Positions 43,283 through 51,895 are shown, counted from the stretch's first letter. The stretch: 64,000 bases of DNA from Actinomycetota bacterium (GCA_016213625.1 JACQZZ010000030.1:1-64000), one strand, 5' to 3'. Program-made: numbers and translations. The notes: generated by a model not told the origin, from the sequence alone.

Positions 43283-43968
43283 GCCGCCCGCACCGTGTAC
43301 CCCACGCCGCGCACGGTGTGGATGAGCTTGCTGTCGTCGGGGCCCTCGAGCTTGCGGCGAAGATACGAGATGTACACCGCGAGGTTCTTGGAGTCGGGGC
43401 CGAAGTCGTACCCCCAGATGCGGTCGTAGATGGTGCTGTGCTCGAGCACGATGCCCTGGTTGCGCACCAGCAGTTCGAGCAGGTCGAACTCCGTTTTGGA
43501 GAGCTCCACCTCACGCTGGCCGCGCCACACGCGCCGCGACGTGGGGTCGAGCCGTAGGTCGGCGATCTGCACCGGCTCGGCGCCGCTCTGCTCGTCGTCG
43601 GGACGGGCTCGTCGCAGCAACGCGCGCAGACGGGCCAGCAGTTCATCGAGGTCGAACGGTTTGGGGAGGTAGTCGTCGGCGCCGGCGTCGAGACCGGCCA
43701 CACGGTCGGGTGTCTCGGTGCGGGCGGTGAGCATCAAGACCGGGATGCGGTTCTTCTCCGCTCGCAGGACGCGACAGACCGTGAGTCCGTCGACGTTGGG
43801 CATCATGATGTCGAGCACCGCGGCGTCGGGTTGGCTGGACTCGATGAGGGTGAGTGCCGCCGCTCCGTCGGGGGCCTGCACGACGTCGTAGCCCTCCAAC
43901 GTGAGCGCGCGAGAGAGCGCCTCACGGATGGCCCGATCGTCATCGGCGATGAGAATTCGTCCGCTCAT
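43279..43968 (-). CDS. OmpR-family response regulator, MprA-like
   Basis: The 229-residue protein has a receiver domain (DDD near residue 10, phospho-acceptor D53 in VLDIMMP, T/K switch residues LMLTA and LPKPF) and a winged-helix DNA-binding domain (about 130-229, KTEFDLLELLVRN, TVRGVGYTVR). The ATG at 43968 is 9 nt from a GAAGGG ribosome site; an ATG two codons upstream (43974) is only 3 nt from it. It forms a two-gene operon with the kinase. A large hairpin lies just upstream. Confidence 0.93.
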   Translation of the reverse strand: MSGRILIADDDRAIREALSRALTLEGYDVVQAPDGAAALTLIESSQPDAAVLDIMMPNVDGLTVCRVLRAEKNRIPVLMLTARTETPDRVAGLDAGADDYLPKPFDLDELLARLRALLRRARPDDEQSGAEPVQIADLRLDPTSRRVWRGQREVELSKTEFDLLELLVRNQGIVLEHSTIYDRIWGYDFGPDSKNLAVYISYLRRKLEGPDDSKLIHTVRGVGYTVRAA

Positions 43969-43997
43969 GTTCATGCGCCCTTCGCAGTGCACGCTCT

Positions 43998-44063
43998 CGA
44001 TCGGTCGGGGCCCGGGGAGGAGGGAACCGGCTCGGGGGACGGAGCCGGGGCCCCGACCGATCG
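43998..44063. terminator. Long nested hairpin between the Gln/Asp-rich secreted gene and the response regulator
   Basis: A perfect 16-bp inverted repeat (43998-44013 with 44048-44063), extended by CTCT/AGAG across a 1-nt bulge, encloses a second 7-bp stem CCGGCTC/GAGCCGG (44027-44048). No T run follows. It could end the upstream transcript or act as an attenuator before the two-component operon. Confidence 0.6.
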
Positions 44064-44082
44064 TAGAGGTTGGGGGTCGACG

Positions 44083-44856
44083 TCAGGCGTCTGCCGACGT
44101 CGGGGTGTCGGACGGGCCACCGTCGATGGAGCCGCCGGTGCCCGTGGTGCCGCTGGCGTCAGCGCCGTCGCCGTTGTCGTCACCGTCGTGGCCGGGGCCG
44201 CGGCCGCGACCGCCGGGGCCACCGAGTCCGCCGGGGCCGGCGGTCTGGGTGTTGTTCACCATGTCGGTGATGCGGGTGGTGGCGTCGGCGATGCGGGCGT
44301 CGGCGTCCTCCTGGGTGTGCTCACCGGCGGCGACCTCTTCGTCGAAGTGCGCCTGCACCTCGGCCACGAGGGCGTCGATGACGGCCTGGGCAGAGCTGCC
44401 GTTGGCCTCGGCGATCTGGGCGATGGTCTGGCCGCCTTCGATGGCGGTGCGCAGGTCGTCGACGGTGAGGCCGAGCAGCGTGGCGACGGTGTCGAGACCG
44501 CGGCCCATGCCGCCACGACCGCCCTGGTCGCCTCGGCCGCCGTCAGGGCGGCCCATGGGGCCGGCCGACTCGAGTGCGGTGATGACCTTGTCGAGCTGAT
44601 CCTGGGTGAGGGTGCCGTCGGCGACGAGCGGCTGGAGCACTTCCTGCAGCCGGGCCGTGTGGTCGCCGGCGGGATCAGCGGCGGCCGTGTCGTCGGCGGT
44701 GCCGGTGTCGTCGGTGGTCGTGTCGTCGGGGGCGACGGTGACGACGGCCGCATTGGAGGCGGCGCCGGCGTTGCCGGACATCTCCAGGATGAGGCCGGCG
44801 CCGGCGCCGGCCAACAGGCCGGCGGTGAGACCAATTGCAGTGACTCGCTTGTTCAT
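44083..44856 (-). CDS. Secreted hypothetical protein with helical repeat and Gly/Asp-rich tail
   Basis: The 257-residue product has an N-terminal signal or anchor (about 4-30), a Thr/Asp linker, a helical middle with the phrase QEVLQPLVADGTLTQDQLDKVI (in part) and TVATLLGLTVDDLRTAIEGGQTIAQIA, and a Gly/Asp-rich C-terminal tail. The helical phrases are like those in actinobacterial proteins of unknown function near two-component systems. The ATG at 44856 is followed by MNKRV. It lies upstream of the MprAB-like genes, separated by a hairpin, and may be sensed by or regulated by them. Confidence 0.7.
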   Translation of the reverse strand: MNKRVTAIGLTAGLLAGAGAGLILEMSGNAGAASNAAVVTVAPDDTTTDDTGTADDTAAADPAGDHTARLQEVLQPLVADGTLTQDQLDKVITALESAGPMGRPDGGRGDQGGRGGMGRGLDTVATLLGLTVDDLRTAIEGGQTIAQIAEANGSSAQAVIDALVAEVQAHFDEEVAAGEHTQEDADARIADATTRITDMVNNTQTAGPGGLGGPGGRGRGPGHDGDDNGDGADASGTTGTGGSIDGGPSDTPTSADA

Positions 44857-44950
44857 CGGGGTGGTGCCTTTCGAGATGGGGTGGCACCACACATGCTGCG
44901 CCCCGCAGGTAAAGCACCCACGGGCGGAACGTGAGAACGAGGTGAGAAGG

Positions 44951-46351
44951 TCAGTGCGCGGCTACCCAGGCATCGAACTGCTCCATCAGCGCCAGGAGGG
45001 CCTGTTCGACCACCTCGCTGAGCGCCGGGTGGATCCACACCTGCCCCACGGCCATCTCGTCGGCGGTGTTCCCGAGATGCATGCCCTGCACGAGGAGTTG
45101 CACCAGCATCGAGGCCTGCGGTCCGAGGACGTGAGCGCCGATGACCGTGCGGGTGCGCGGGTCGCCGATGAGCTTGCAGAAGCTGGTGGTGTCCTCCATC
45201 GCCCAGCCGTAGGCGGCACCGCCGTACCCGTGGGTGATCATGCAGTACGGCTCGCCCGACGCCTGCGCCTGTGCTTCGGTGAGACCGACGGCGCCGATCT
45301 GCGGGCTGGAGAACACGGCGTGCGGAGCGGGGCGCTGGTCGTAGGGACGGAGATCGTCGGGGTGCATCACGTTGTGCCGCACCACCTTCGCCTCACCGTT
45401 GGCCATGTGCTTCAACTGGTGACGACCGTTGATGTCGCCGAGTGCCCACACACCGGGCGCTGACGTGCGGCCGTACCCGTCGACCACGACGTTGCCCATT
45501 TCGTCGACCGCGATGCCACCGGCCTCGACGCGCAACTGGTCGCTGTTGGCGATACGGCCGGTGGCCACGAGCAGCACATCGCCGTCGATGGTGCGAGGGC
45601 CGCCATCGCAGGTGACTTCCACACGGATGCCATCGGCGGTCATGCGAACGTGGTCGACATGCGCACCGAGCGCGAGGTCGAATCGTTCGGCGGCGAGTTC
45701 GGTGAATCGCTGCGCCACGTCGTGGTCCTCGGCACGCATCAGCCCGTGGCCGCGGTTGATGATGGTCACCTTCGAGCCGAGCGAGCGGAACACGTGCCCG
45801 AGCTCGCAGGCGATGAAGCCACCGCCGAGGACGACGAGGTGCTCGGGCAGCCGGGCGATGCGCATGATGCTGTCGCTGGTGTGGAACGGCACCTGGTCGA
45901 GCCCCGGCACGTCGGGCACGTACGAGCGGGCGCCGGCCGCGATGACCACCTGTTCGCCGCGGATGACGGTGCCGCCCGCATCGAGTTCGCGGTCGCCCAC
46001 GAAGTGCGCGGAGTGCTCGTACACGTCGACGTTCGTCAGGCTGTGCCGATACTGCCGACCGCCTTCGGCGATGGGGTCGATGCGGCCGAACACACGGTGC
46101 ACCATCGCCTGCCAGTCGGCACCGTGGAACTCGGTGCGGATGCCGTACTTGGCACCACCCTCGGCCGCGTGCTGGGCGAGGTCGGCGGGGTAGATGAACA
46201 TCTTCGACGGGATGCACCCACGGTTCAGGCACGTACCGCCGAAGGCGCCGCGCTCGACCATCGCGATGCGCATGCCGTCCATCTCCGGTCCGATGATGGA
46301 GTTGCCGGATCCGGATCCGATGATGACGAGGTCGTACTGCTCGGTGCTCAC
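44951..46351 (-). CDS. mtr: Mycothione reductase
   Basis: This 466-residue flavoprotein disulfide reductase has the FAD motif YDLVIIGSGSGNS, the redox pair C41/C46 in GGTCLNRGCIPSK, the NAD(P)H motif VVLGGGFIACELGHVF, and the catalytic C-terminal HPALSEVVEQA. The GSGSGNS start and IPSKMF block match mycothione reductases over other family members. It regenerates mycothiol from its disulfide, keeping the cytosol reduced. The GTG at 46351 aligns with known starts; a GTG at 46369 would add six residues. It is divergent from superoxide dismutase. Confidence 0.88.
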   Translation of the reverse strand: MSTEQYDLVIIGSGSGNSIIGPEMDGMRIAMVERGAFGGTCLNRGCIPSKMFIYPADLAQHAAEGGAKYGIRTEFHGADWQAMVHRVFGRIDPIAEGGRQYRHSLTNVDVYEHSAHFVGDRELDAGGTVIRGEQVVIAAGARSYVPDVPGLDQVPFHTSDSIMRIARLPEHLVVLGGGFIACELGHVFRSLGSKVTIINRGHGLMRAEDHDVAQRFTELAAERFDLALGAHVDHVRMTADGIRVEVTCDGGPRTIDGDVLLVATGRIANSDQLRVEAGGIAVDEMGNVVVDGYGRTSAPGVWALGDINGRHQLKHMANGEAKVVRHNVMHPDDLRPYDQRPAPHAVFSSPQIGAVGLTEAQAQASGEPYCMITHGYGGAAYGWAMEDTTSFCKLIGDPRTRTVIGAHVLGPQASMLVQLLVQGMHLGNTADEMAVGQVWIHPALSEVVEQALLALMEQFDAWVAAH

Positions 46352-46393
46352 GGTGGTCCAGCGTGCCACCTGGCGTCGCCACCCGCACAGGGC

Positions 46394-46419
46394 TACGGTG
46401 AAATCCGACGAGAAAGGAG
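46394..46419 (+). promoter_or_regulatory. -10 element and ribosome site of superoxide dismutase
   Basis: TACGGT at 46394-46399 is followed by a short leader and a strong AAAGGAG at 46413-46419, 6 nt before the ATG at 46426. This gene, unlike many in the window, has a normal leader. Confidence 0.5.
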
Positions 46420-46425
46420 CAGGTG

Positions 46426-47040
46426 ATGACCCCGTACACCTTGCCCGAACTTCCGTACTCCCCCGGAGCGCTCGAGCCGCACTACAGCGGCGAGATCGTC
46501 GCTCTCCATCATGACAAGCACCATGCCGCGTACGTGAAGGGTGCGAACGACACGCTCGAACTGCTGGCAGCGGCCCGCGAGGCCGGCGACTACAGCCAGA
46601 TCAACATGCTGTCGCGGAGCTACGCGTTCCACCTGAGCGGCCACGTGCTGCACAGCATCTTCTGGACCAACATGAGCCCCGATGGTGGCGGTCGCCCCGA
46701 AGGCGAACTGTCCGCCGCCATCGAGGAACACTTCGGCGGCTTCGACCAGATGCAGGCGCAGCTCACCGCCGCGACGGTCAACGTGCAGGGCATCGGCTGG
46801 GGTGCACTCGCGTGGGAGCCCGTCAGCGGTCGGCTCGTCGTCGAGCAGGTGCACGACCATCAGGGCAACGTCGGTGCCGGGTCGGTGCCGCTGCTGGTCA
46901 TCGACTCGTGGGAGCACGCGTATTACCTGCAGTACAAGAACGTGAAGGCCGATTTCGTGAAGGCGTTCTGGAACATCGTCAACTGGCCCGACGTGGCACG
47001 TCGTTTCGCCGAGGCGCAGCAGGTGCCGCCCTCGGTATGA
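46426..47040 (+). CDS. sodA: Superoxide dismutase, Fe/Mn family
   Basis: The 204-residue enzyme converts superoxide to peroxide. Metal ligands are H28 (in LHHDKHH), H76 (GHVLHSIFW), and the Asp and His of [21 protein letters not shown] and [16 protein letters not shown] match mycobacterial-type enzymes. Metal choice between Fe and Mn cannot be decided by eye. It is divergent from mycothione reductase and overlaps the following Cys-rich gene by 4 bp, so all three may serve oxidative defence. Confidence 0.95.
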   Translation: MTPYTLPELPYSPGALEPHYSGEIVALHHDKHHAAYVKGANDTLELLAAAREAGDYSQINMLSRSYAFHLSGHVLHSIFWTNMSPDGGGRPEGELSAAIEEHFGGFDQMQAQLTAATVNVQGIGWGALAWEPVSGRLVVEQVHDHQGNVGAGSVPLLVIDSWEHAYYLQYKNVKADFVKAFWNIVNWPDVARRFAEAQQVPPSV

Positions 47041-47696
47041 GCCACCACGAGGAGATCCTCGACGGCGACACGCTGTGGCGCTTCGAGCGCACATTCCTGG
47101 AGTCCAACTGGACCTGCATCTGGGGGCGCGGGTGCACGGGCATCCTCGACCAGCCGGCCGAACACCTCCAGCAGGGATGCTGTTCGGTCGGCGCCGAGGT
47201 CACCGATGTCGACGAGGCGATGAACGTCTCGGCGCTCGCCGCCACCGTGCCGTCGCACCTGTGGCAGTTCCACGACCGTGTCGACGCTGACGATGTCTTC
47301 AGCGACGCCACTCGAACCAACACCAAGGTGGTCGACGGCGCGTGCATCTTCCTCAACCGACCCGGCTTCTCCGGCGGCAACGGCTGCGCATTGCACCTCG
47401 CCGCGGTCGAGTTCGGTGAGTCACCGATCGACTGGAAGCCGTCGGTGTGCTGGCAACTCCCCATTCGCGTCGACTGGGAGATGCAGCCCGACGGCATCGA
47501 GCACGCCACCGTTCGTCGGTGGACCCGAGCCGACTGGGGCGACGAGGGCGAGACCATGGCGTGGTGCTGCACCGAGGGCACCGAGGCCTACGTGGGCGAG
47601 CACCCGGTCATCGAGTCACTCGGCGAGGAGTTGTCCGCCGTCGCCGGCCACGAGGTGTACGTCGAGCTGCGCCGCCGCCTCGGCCACCCCGCCTGA
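47037..47696 (+). CDS. Cys-rich protein, YkgJ/DUF3109-like metal-binding candidate
   Basis: The 219-residue product has nine cysteines at 27, 33, 48, 49, 103, 117, 138, 177 and 178. The first four and C103/C117 ([20 protein letters not shown], in part) match the cysteine-cluster proteins thought to bind zinc or an iron-sulfur cluster. The function is unknown. It is translationally coupled to sodA, which suggests help in metal supply or redox protection. The ATG is in the sodA stop overlap. Two perfect palindromes follow 60-110 bp downstream. Confidence 0.72.
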   Translation: MSHHEEILDGDTLWRFERTFLESNWTCIWGRGCTGILDQPAEHLQQGCCSVGAEVTDVDEAMNVSALAATVPSHLWQFHDRVDADDVFSDATRTNTKVVDGACIFLNRPGFSGGNGCALHLAAVEFGESPIDWKPSVCWQLPIRVDWEMQPDGIEHATVRRWTRADWGDEGETMAWCCTEGTEAYVGEHPVIESLGEELSAVAGHEVYVELRRRLGHPA

Positions 47697-47946
47697 CCCC
47701 GCCTCCACCTCCGCTCGGACCCCGGGCTCGAACGTGCGAGACGCCCTTGGCGGCGGTTCTGTGAATTCACAGACGTGTACGTCACCTTCTGTGAATTCAC
47801 AGAAGGTGAAGTGTCGCGCCATACCCGCCGATCTGCTCGCTGGACAACCGTCGTCGGGTGCGCCAATCTGCGTCCAGCGACCGACGACCCACATCAGGAA
47901 TGGGAACGCAGGCCTGCCGAGCTGTTCGCCTCGAGCGGCGCTCGTG
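47697..47946. other. Intergenic region with palindrome array
   Basis: This 250-bp gap lies between convergent genes. It holds three inverted repeats at 47758-47809 and no gene I can support; short frames across it translate the palindromes as repeated peptides by chance. Confidence 0.6.
47758..47809. repeat. Two perfect palindromes with a third in the spacer
   Basis: A 16-bp palindrome with core TCTGTGAATTCACAGA occupies 47758-47773. A 28-bp perfect palindrome with the same core occupies 47782-47809. Their centres are exactly 30 bp apart. Between them GACGT-GT-ACGTC (47772-47783) forms a smaller dyad. The block could be a bidirectional double-hairpin terminator or a pair of protein-binding sites on one face of the helix. 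Confidence 0.8.
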
Positions 47947-48513
47947 TCAGCGGGTGGGGGCGTGGGGGAAGGTGACATCGGCTTCGGCGAGGCGGCGGCA
48001 GGCGCGGCGCTCGCGGCGGATGGGCCACCACTCGTAGAGGAAGATCTCCATCGGCTTCCACATGCTCACCCAGCCGACCACCAGCAGGCCCTCGTGCAAC
48101 ACCTCGAGGAAGGGGTTGGTGCTGCGCCCGATGACCTGGGCGACGCCGTTGAACCCGAAGATCGCGGCGATGCCGATGACGAGGCTGATGCGGCCCTCGC
48201 GCAGCAACTTGCTGAGCTGACGACCCGCCTGCCACTCGCGGTACTCGAAGTGGTTGTGGATGCCCGAGGAGATGACCTCCTCACGGCCCGCGAGGCGTTG
48301 ATCGGCGACCAGCACCTCGATGGTGATGGGCTCGTCCTTCTCCAGATCCTCCGCCCACTCCTCGATCCAGTCGGCGACCTCGGGGTTCAGCGAACGTTCC
48401 TCCAACGGCGTGGGATCCATCGCGTTGAAGATCTGTTCGACCGAGACGACGCGCACCTGAATGGGTGTCCCCTGCAGTTCCTCGTGAGAGCGGGGCCAGT
48501 TGCGCTGTTCCAT
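47947..48513 (-). CDS. Conserved hypothetical membrane protein
   Basis: The 188-residue product has a soluble N-terminal half (IQVRVVSVEQIFNAMDPTPLEER) and two hydrophobic segments near residues 108-128 and 138-155. I do not recall a named family, although the N-terminal block resembles proteins of similar size in other bacteria. The ATG at 48513 has no strong ribosome site and a weak GAGACT box 7 nt upstream. It lies 21 bp from the end of the acyl-CoA dehydrogenase gene's reading direction and may be downstream of it in one transcript. Confidence 0.65.
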   Translation of the reverse strand: MEQRNWPRSHEELQGTPIQVRVVSVEQIFNAMDPTPLEERSLNPEVADWIEEWAEDLEKDEPITIEVLVADQRLAGREEVISSGIHNHFEYREWQAGRQLSKLLREGRISLVIGIAAIFGFNGVAQVIGRSTNPFLEVLHEGLLVVGWVSMWKPMEIFLYEWWPIRRERRACRRLAEADVTFPHAPTR

Positions 48514-48534
48514 CCGCCCAGTCTCGCGGGCGCG

Positions 48535-49821
48535 TCAGCCGTTCTTGGGGAGTTCCGCCCAGCTCATCGTGCGATCGTTGTTGGGCTCCTTCGGCAGACC
48601 CAGCACACGCTCGCCGAGGATGTTGCGCTGCACCTGGTCGGTGCCGCCGTAGATGGGCGGCCCCTGCGCGAACAGCGCCAGCTCGGTGACGAACGGCATG
48701 GTGGTGGGCACGCCCGCCGCCTCGTTGCGCGCGCGGGCTTCGACGTTGTAGGCGTGCAGCGTGCCGTTCATCCCGGCCACGCGCATCCCGAGATCGCGGC
48801 TCTGGCGCATGATCTCGCTCATCGAGAGCTTGCCCACGTTCGGCGCCGACGGGATGTCGCGGCCCGCCGCCTTCTCGGCCTTCACTCGCAGGGTGAGCAT
48901 GCGGCCCACCTCGTGCAGGGTGTGGAGCTTCATCAGGTCCTGGCGGAACGAGGCATCGGAGATCATGCCGTTCTCCTTCGCCATCGCGATGAGCAGCTTC
49001 TCCATCCCGGCCGCCATCGCGCCGCCGGCCCCACCGGGGCTGGCCGGACGGACGAAGTCGCCGACGCGCTTGGGCAGATCGCCGGCGATGGAACCCGCGT
49101 TGGCGAGTGCCGCTGCACTGTGACCGCCGGCGCCGAGGCCGGCGCGCTCGAACATCAGCGTGGTGTTGGCGACCGCCCAGCCGTTGTTGGTGCCGCCGAT
49201 GATGGCGTCGTCACCCACGCGAGCGTCGCTGAGGAACACCTCGTTGAACAGCGCGCGGCCGGTCATCTCGCGCAACGGCCGCACATCGACGGCGCCGCCC
49301 TGGTGCATGTCCATCGCGAACCAGGTGATGCCCTGGTGCTTGGGAACGTCGGGATCGGTTCGGGCGATGAGCATGCCCATGTCGGCGATGTGGCCACCGC
49401 TGGTCCACACCTTCTGGCCGTTCACCACCCACTCCTCGCCGTCCTTCAGCGCCCGCGTGCCGAGGCCCGCGAGGTCGCTGCCCGCACCGGGCTCGGAGAA
49501 CAGCTGGCACCACGCGTGCTGGCCGGTGACGATGGGCAGTACGTACCGCTCGATCTGCTCCTGGGAACCGTGCACCGCGATGGTGGGAGCGGCGAGCAGC
49601 ATGCCCAGCCCGCCGGGCGCCGGCACCGCACCCTTGGCCACGATTCGCGAGCCGACCGCGATGGCCTCGTTGCGCGACACGCCCTTGCCGTACGCGTTGG
49701 CGGGCAGCGCAGGTGCGGCCCATCCAGAGGTACCGAGCCGCTGCCACCACTCGGCGACGGTGAGGTCGGGGTCCCAGTTGGCATCGAGCCAGGCATCGAG
49801 TTCGTCGAGGAGATCGCTCAT
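48535..49821 (-). CDS. Acyl-CoA dehydrogenase
   Basis: The 428-residue flavoprotein has the ACAD pattern: QLFSEPGAGSDLAGLGTRA (flavin and substrate contact), NGQKVWTSG, FNEVFLSDARV, and the C-terminal YGGTDQVQRNILGERVLGLP where the family often has I-x-x-G-T-S/A-E. Gly-Thr-Asp replaces Gly-Thr-Glu/Ser. The catalytic Glu could not be placed by eye. It should oxidise an acyl-CoA and pass electrons to ETF, for which fixAB in this window is one candidate partner. The ATG at 49821 is family-like; longer upstream frame is unlikely. Confidence 0.9.
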   Translation of the reverse strand: MSDLLDELDAWLDANWDPDLTVAEWWQRLGTSGWAAPALPANAYGKGVSRNEAIAVGSRIVAKGAVPAPGGLGMLLAAPTIAVHGSQEQIERYVLPIVTGQHAWCQLFSEPGAGSDLAGLGTRALKDGEEWVVNGQKVWTSGGHIADMGMLIARTDPDVPKHQGITWFAMDMHQGGAVDVRPLREMTGRALFNEVFLSDARVGDDAIIGGTNNGWAVANTTLMFERAGLGAGGHSAAALANAGSIAGDLPKRVGDFVRPASPGGAGGAMAAGMEKLLIAMAKENGMISDASFRQDLMKLHTLHEVGRMLTLRVKAEKAAGRDIPSAPNVGKLSMSEIMRQSRDLGMRVAGMNGTLHAYNVEARARNEAAGVPTTMPFVTELALFAQGPPIYGGTDQVQRNILGERVLGLPKEPNNDRTMSWAELPKNG

Positions 49822-49865
49822 CCCACCAGCTTCACCGATGACGATCGACCGGTGCGAGTCGGGCA

Positions 49866-50603
49866 TCACGCCGTGGCGGGCACCTCTGCCACGAACATGA
49901 TCTCTCCGGTCGCGACCGCTGCGCCCTCGCGGGGTTCCATCGTGATGGCCCACGCCGACGGGTCGGCCGGCGCATCGAGCATGCGGTGGACATGCCCATC
50001 ATCGGCGGGGTCGAGCACGTACATCGCCATCGACTGATCCGGCGTGATGAGCCACAGCTCGTACGCCTTGTCGCCGGGTGCCGGCGTGAGGTTCTCGCCC
50101 ACCAGCGCGGCCTGCCCCAAGGCGGGCGACCACATCACCTTGAAGCTGCCCGGCGCATCGGCCTGGTTCTCCAGGCTCAGCATCTGTACGTCGGGCTGGT
50201 CCATCAGGTGCGCAAGGTCGGCGGCGTAGGTGTCGTCGTTCCGGCCGGTGAAGGCCACCACACCCACGACCACGGCGACCATCGCCGCGGCGGCAGCGAG
50301 CACGATGCCGAGCGAGCGGGCCCGGCGTCGCCGCGCCAGCTCGTCGGTGGGCACGGCCCTCGCGAGGGCCGGCGACAGCTGGCGGGTGACGGCGATGTCG
50401 GCGAGCACGCGATCCTTCAGCGACGGCGGCGGCGGGGCGGCCAGCGACGACGCGACATGGGTCATCGTGTCGCGGAACGCGAGCACGTCGGCTCGACACA
50501 CCTCACACGACTCGTAGTGCGCCTCGAACGCAGCACGCTCGTGCTGGTCGAGTGCATCGAGCGCGTAGGCGGCAGACAGGTGGTGCAGATCGATGTCGCT
50601 CAC
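49866..50603 (-). CDS. rskA: Anti-sigma-K factor RskA
   Basis: The 245-residue protein has an N-terminal ZAS-type domain with H29-x3-C33-x2-C36, a membrane helix (about 94-117), and an external RskA domain that includes YELWLITPDQS. It should hold SigK inactive at the membrane and release it by regulated proteolysis when the outside is reduced or damaged, as in mycobacteria. Its ATG overlaps the sigK stop by 4 bp. Confidence 0.92.
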   Translation of the reverse strand: MSDIDLHHLSAAYALDALDQHERAAFEAHYESCEVCRADVLAFRDTMTHVASSLAAPPPPSLKDRVLADIAVTRQLSPALARAVPTDELARRRRARSLGIVLAAAAAMVAVVVGVVAFTGRNDDTYAADLAHLMDQPDVQMLSLENQADAPGSFKVMWSPALGQAALVGENLTPAPGDKAYELWLITPDQSMAMYVLDPADDGHVHRMLDAPADPSAWAITMEPREGAAVATGEIMFVAEVPATA

Positions 50604-51196
50604 GCCTCACCTCCCAACTCGTCGCGCAGACGGATCATCCCGTCGCGAATTCGGCTCTTCACGGTGCCTTCGGCCACGCCCAGCAAGACCGCGACCTCTC
50701 GATATGTGTGTCCCCCGAAGTAGGCCAGTTCCACGGCCTCACGCTGGATGTCGCTCAACTGTGCCAACGCCCGACGCACCCGTGCCTGATCGATCGACGT
50801 CTCCACTTCGGCCACCACCACGTCGTGGTCGCGAACGGCATGAGACGCGTCTCTGGTCTGCCGGTCACGCGATGCCTGCTCGCTGCGCACCCGGTCGATC
50901 GCTCGACGGTGCGCGAGTGTGGCTGCCCACGAGCGAGCCGAACCCTTGGTGCCGTCGAAGCGCGCCGCCAGGCGCCACAACTCGACGAACACCTCCTGGG
51001 TGACCTCCTCGGCCTGCGCAGGGTCGCGCACCACCTTCAACACCACACCGTGCACCATCGGCGACAACTCGTCGAAGAGGCCGGCGAATGCCGACTGATC
51101 GCCTCGTCCGGCGCGCAGGAGCAGGTGGCCGGCGACGTCGTCGCCCTCGATCATCTCGTCGGCGTGTCGGGCGCGCATCGACCTCAGGACTCCCAT
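50600..51196 (-). CDS. sigK: ECF sigma factor SigK
   Basis: The 198-residue sigma factor has region 2 (QSAFAGLFDELSPMVHGVVLKVVRDPAQAEEVTQEVFVELW, in part) and region 4 (LAQLSDIQREAVELAYFGGHTYREVAVLLGVAEGTVKSRIRDGM, in part). Pairing with rskA makes it SigK. The ATG at 51196 is the first candidate after the predicted promoter; ATGs 18 and 39 bp further in are possible. A CCATCC / CCGAAC pair upstream resembles the mycobacterial SigK promoter consensus, so it may regulate itself. Confidence 0.9.
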   Translation of the reverse strand: MGVLRSMRARHADEMIEGDDVAGHLLLRAGRGDQSAFAGLFDELSPMVHGVVLKVVRDPAQAEEVTQEVFVELWRLAARFDGTKGSARSWAATLAHRRAIDRVRSEQASRDRQTRDASHAVRDHDVVVAEVETSIDQARVRRALAQLSDIQREAVELAYFGGHTYREVAVLLGVAEGTVKSRIRDGMIRLRDELGGEA

Positions 51197-51241
51197 GTCG
51201 CCTCCCGGGCGCAGGTCGTACGGTGTGTCGTCACGCCCGGA

Positions 51242-51268
51242 GTTCGGAGCCGGCCCGTGTTCGGATGG
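51242..51268 (-). promoter_or_regulatory. Candidate SigK-dependent promoter upstream of sigK
   Basis: On the minus strand CCATCC (51268-51263) and CCGAAC (51247-51242) are separated by 15 bp and lie 46 bp before the sigK ATG. Reported mycobacterial SigK sites are close to CCATCC with a longer spacer to CCGAAT; the short spacer and last base are differences. Confidence 0.45.
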
Positions 51269-51343
51269 GTACGCGCGGACGACATCCCCACAGTGTGCCA
51301 ACAACCCCAGTGTGGTGGACGACGGGCCGTACGCGGCGGCGGA

Positions 51344-51349
51344 TAGCGT
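51344..51349 (+). promoter_or_regulatory. Leaderless -10 element for the 169-residue hypothetical
   Basis: TAGCGT ends 8 nt before the ATG at 51357. Confidence 0.45.
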
Positions 51350-51356
51350 GCACCGC

Positions 51357-51866
51357 ATGGCAGGGCGATCGCTCGGACGGCTCACCGCGAAGGTGATGCA
51401 CTCGGCGAAACCCGCCGTCGTGCGCGAGAAGGCAGTCGCCTTCGGGAAGCTGCTGAAGGACGAGTACGAGGCCGGCAAACGCGGCGATCCCGACCCGGTG
51501 ACCGACGGCGAGGCCGCCGACGAGGTGGCCACCGCGATGAAGAAGGTCGACTGGGCGAAGGTGAAGTCGGCCACCGCGGGCACCACCGCCGACGCCACTC
51601 AGCGCGTCAAGTCGATGGCGGCACAGGTCGACTGGGACAAGGTCACCCCTGTCGCGGCGCAGGTGTCGAGCGCGCTCATCGCCGCGGTCGCCTCAGGCCA
51701 GATCCCGCTGGGTGGGCACCTCGGCGGCCGTGTCGCCCGCACGATCATGAACGACCGCGACCTCGCCCAGAAGGTCGCAGCGTCGCTGGCCCGCACTCCC
51801 CAGCAGGCGCCCCCCGACTTCCGGCCCGTCATCGCCGGTGCCATCGAGACCACCGCCACCGACTGA
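51357..51866 (+). CDS. Hypothetical helical protein divergent from sigK
   Basis: The 169-residue product is mostly predicted helix, Ala/Lys-rich in its first half (VMHSAKPAVVREKAVAF, AMKKVDWAKVKSA) with a near-repeat VDWDKVT. A hydrophobic segment near residues 108-125 may contact membrane. No family is recognised. A leaderless box supports the ATG at 51357. It is divergent from sigK and could be a member of its regulon, but only position suggests this. Confidence 0.65.
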   Translation: MAGRSLGRLTAKVMHSAKPAVVREKAVAFGKLLKDEYEAGKRGDPDPVTDGEAADEVATAMKKVDWAKVKSATAGTTADATQRVKSMAAQVDWDKVTPVAAQVSSALIAAVASGQIPLGGHLGGRVARTIMNDRDLAQKVAASLARTPQQAPPDFRPVIAGAIETTATD

Positions 51867-51895
51867 GAGATGGCCGACCGCGTGCGCGAATGGGG

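Noticed and set aside
47588-47978. Short frames across the palindrome array that translate to repeated peptides
   Set aside because: The peptide repetition only mirrors the DNA palindromes; neighbouring genes are convergent and no start signal is present.
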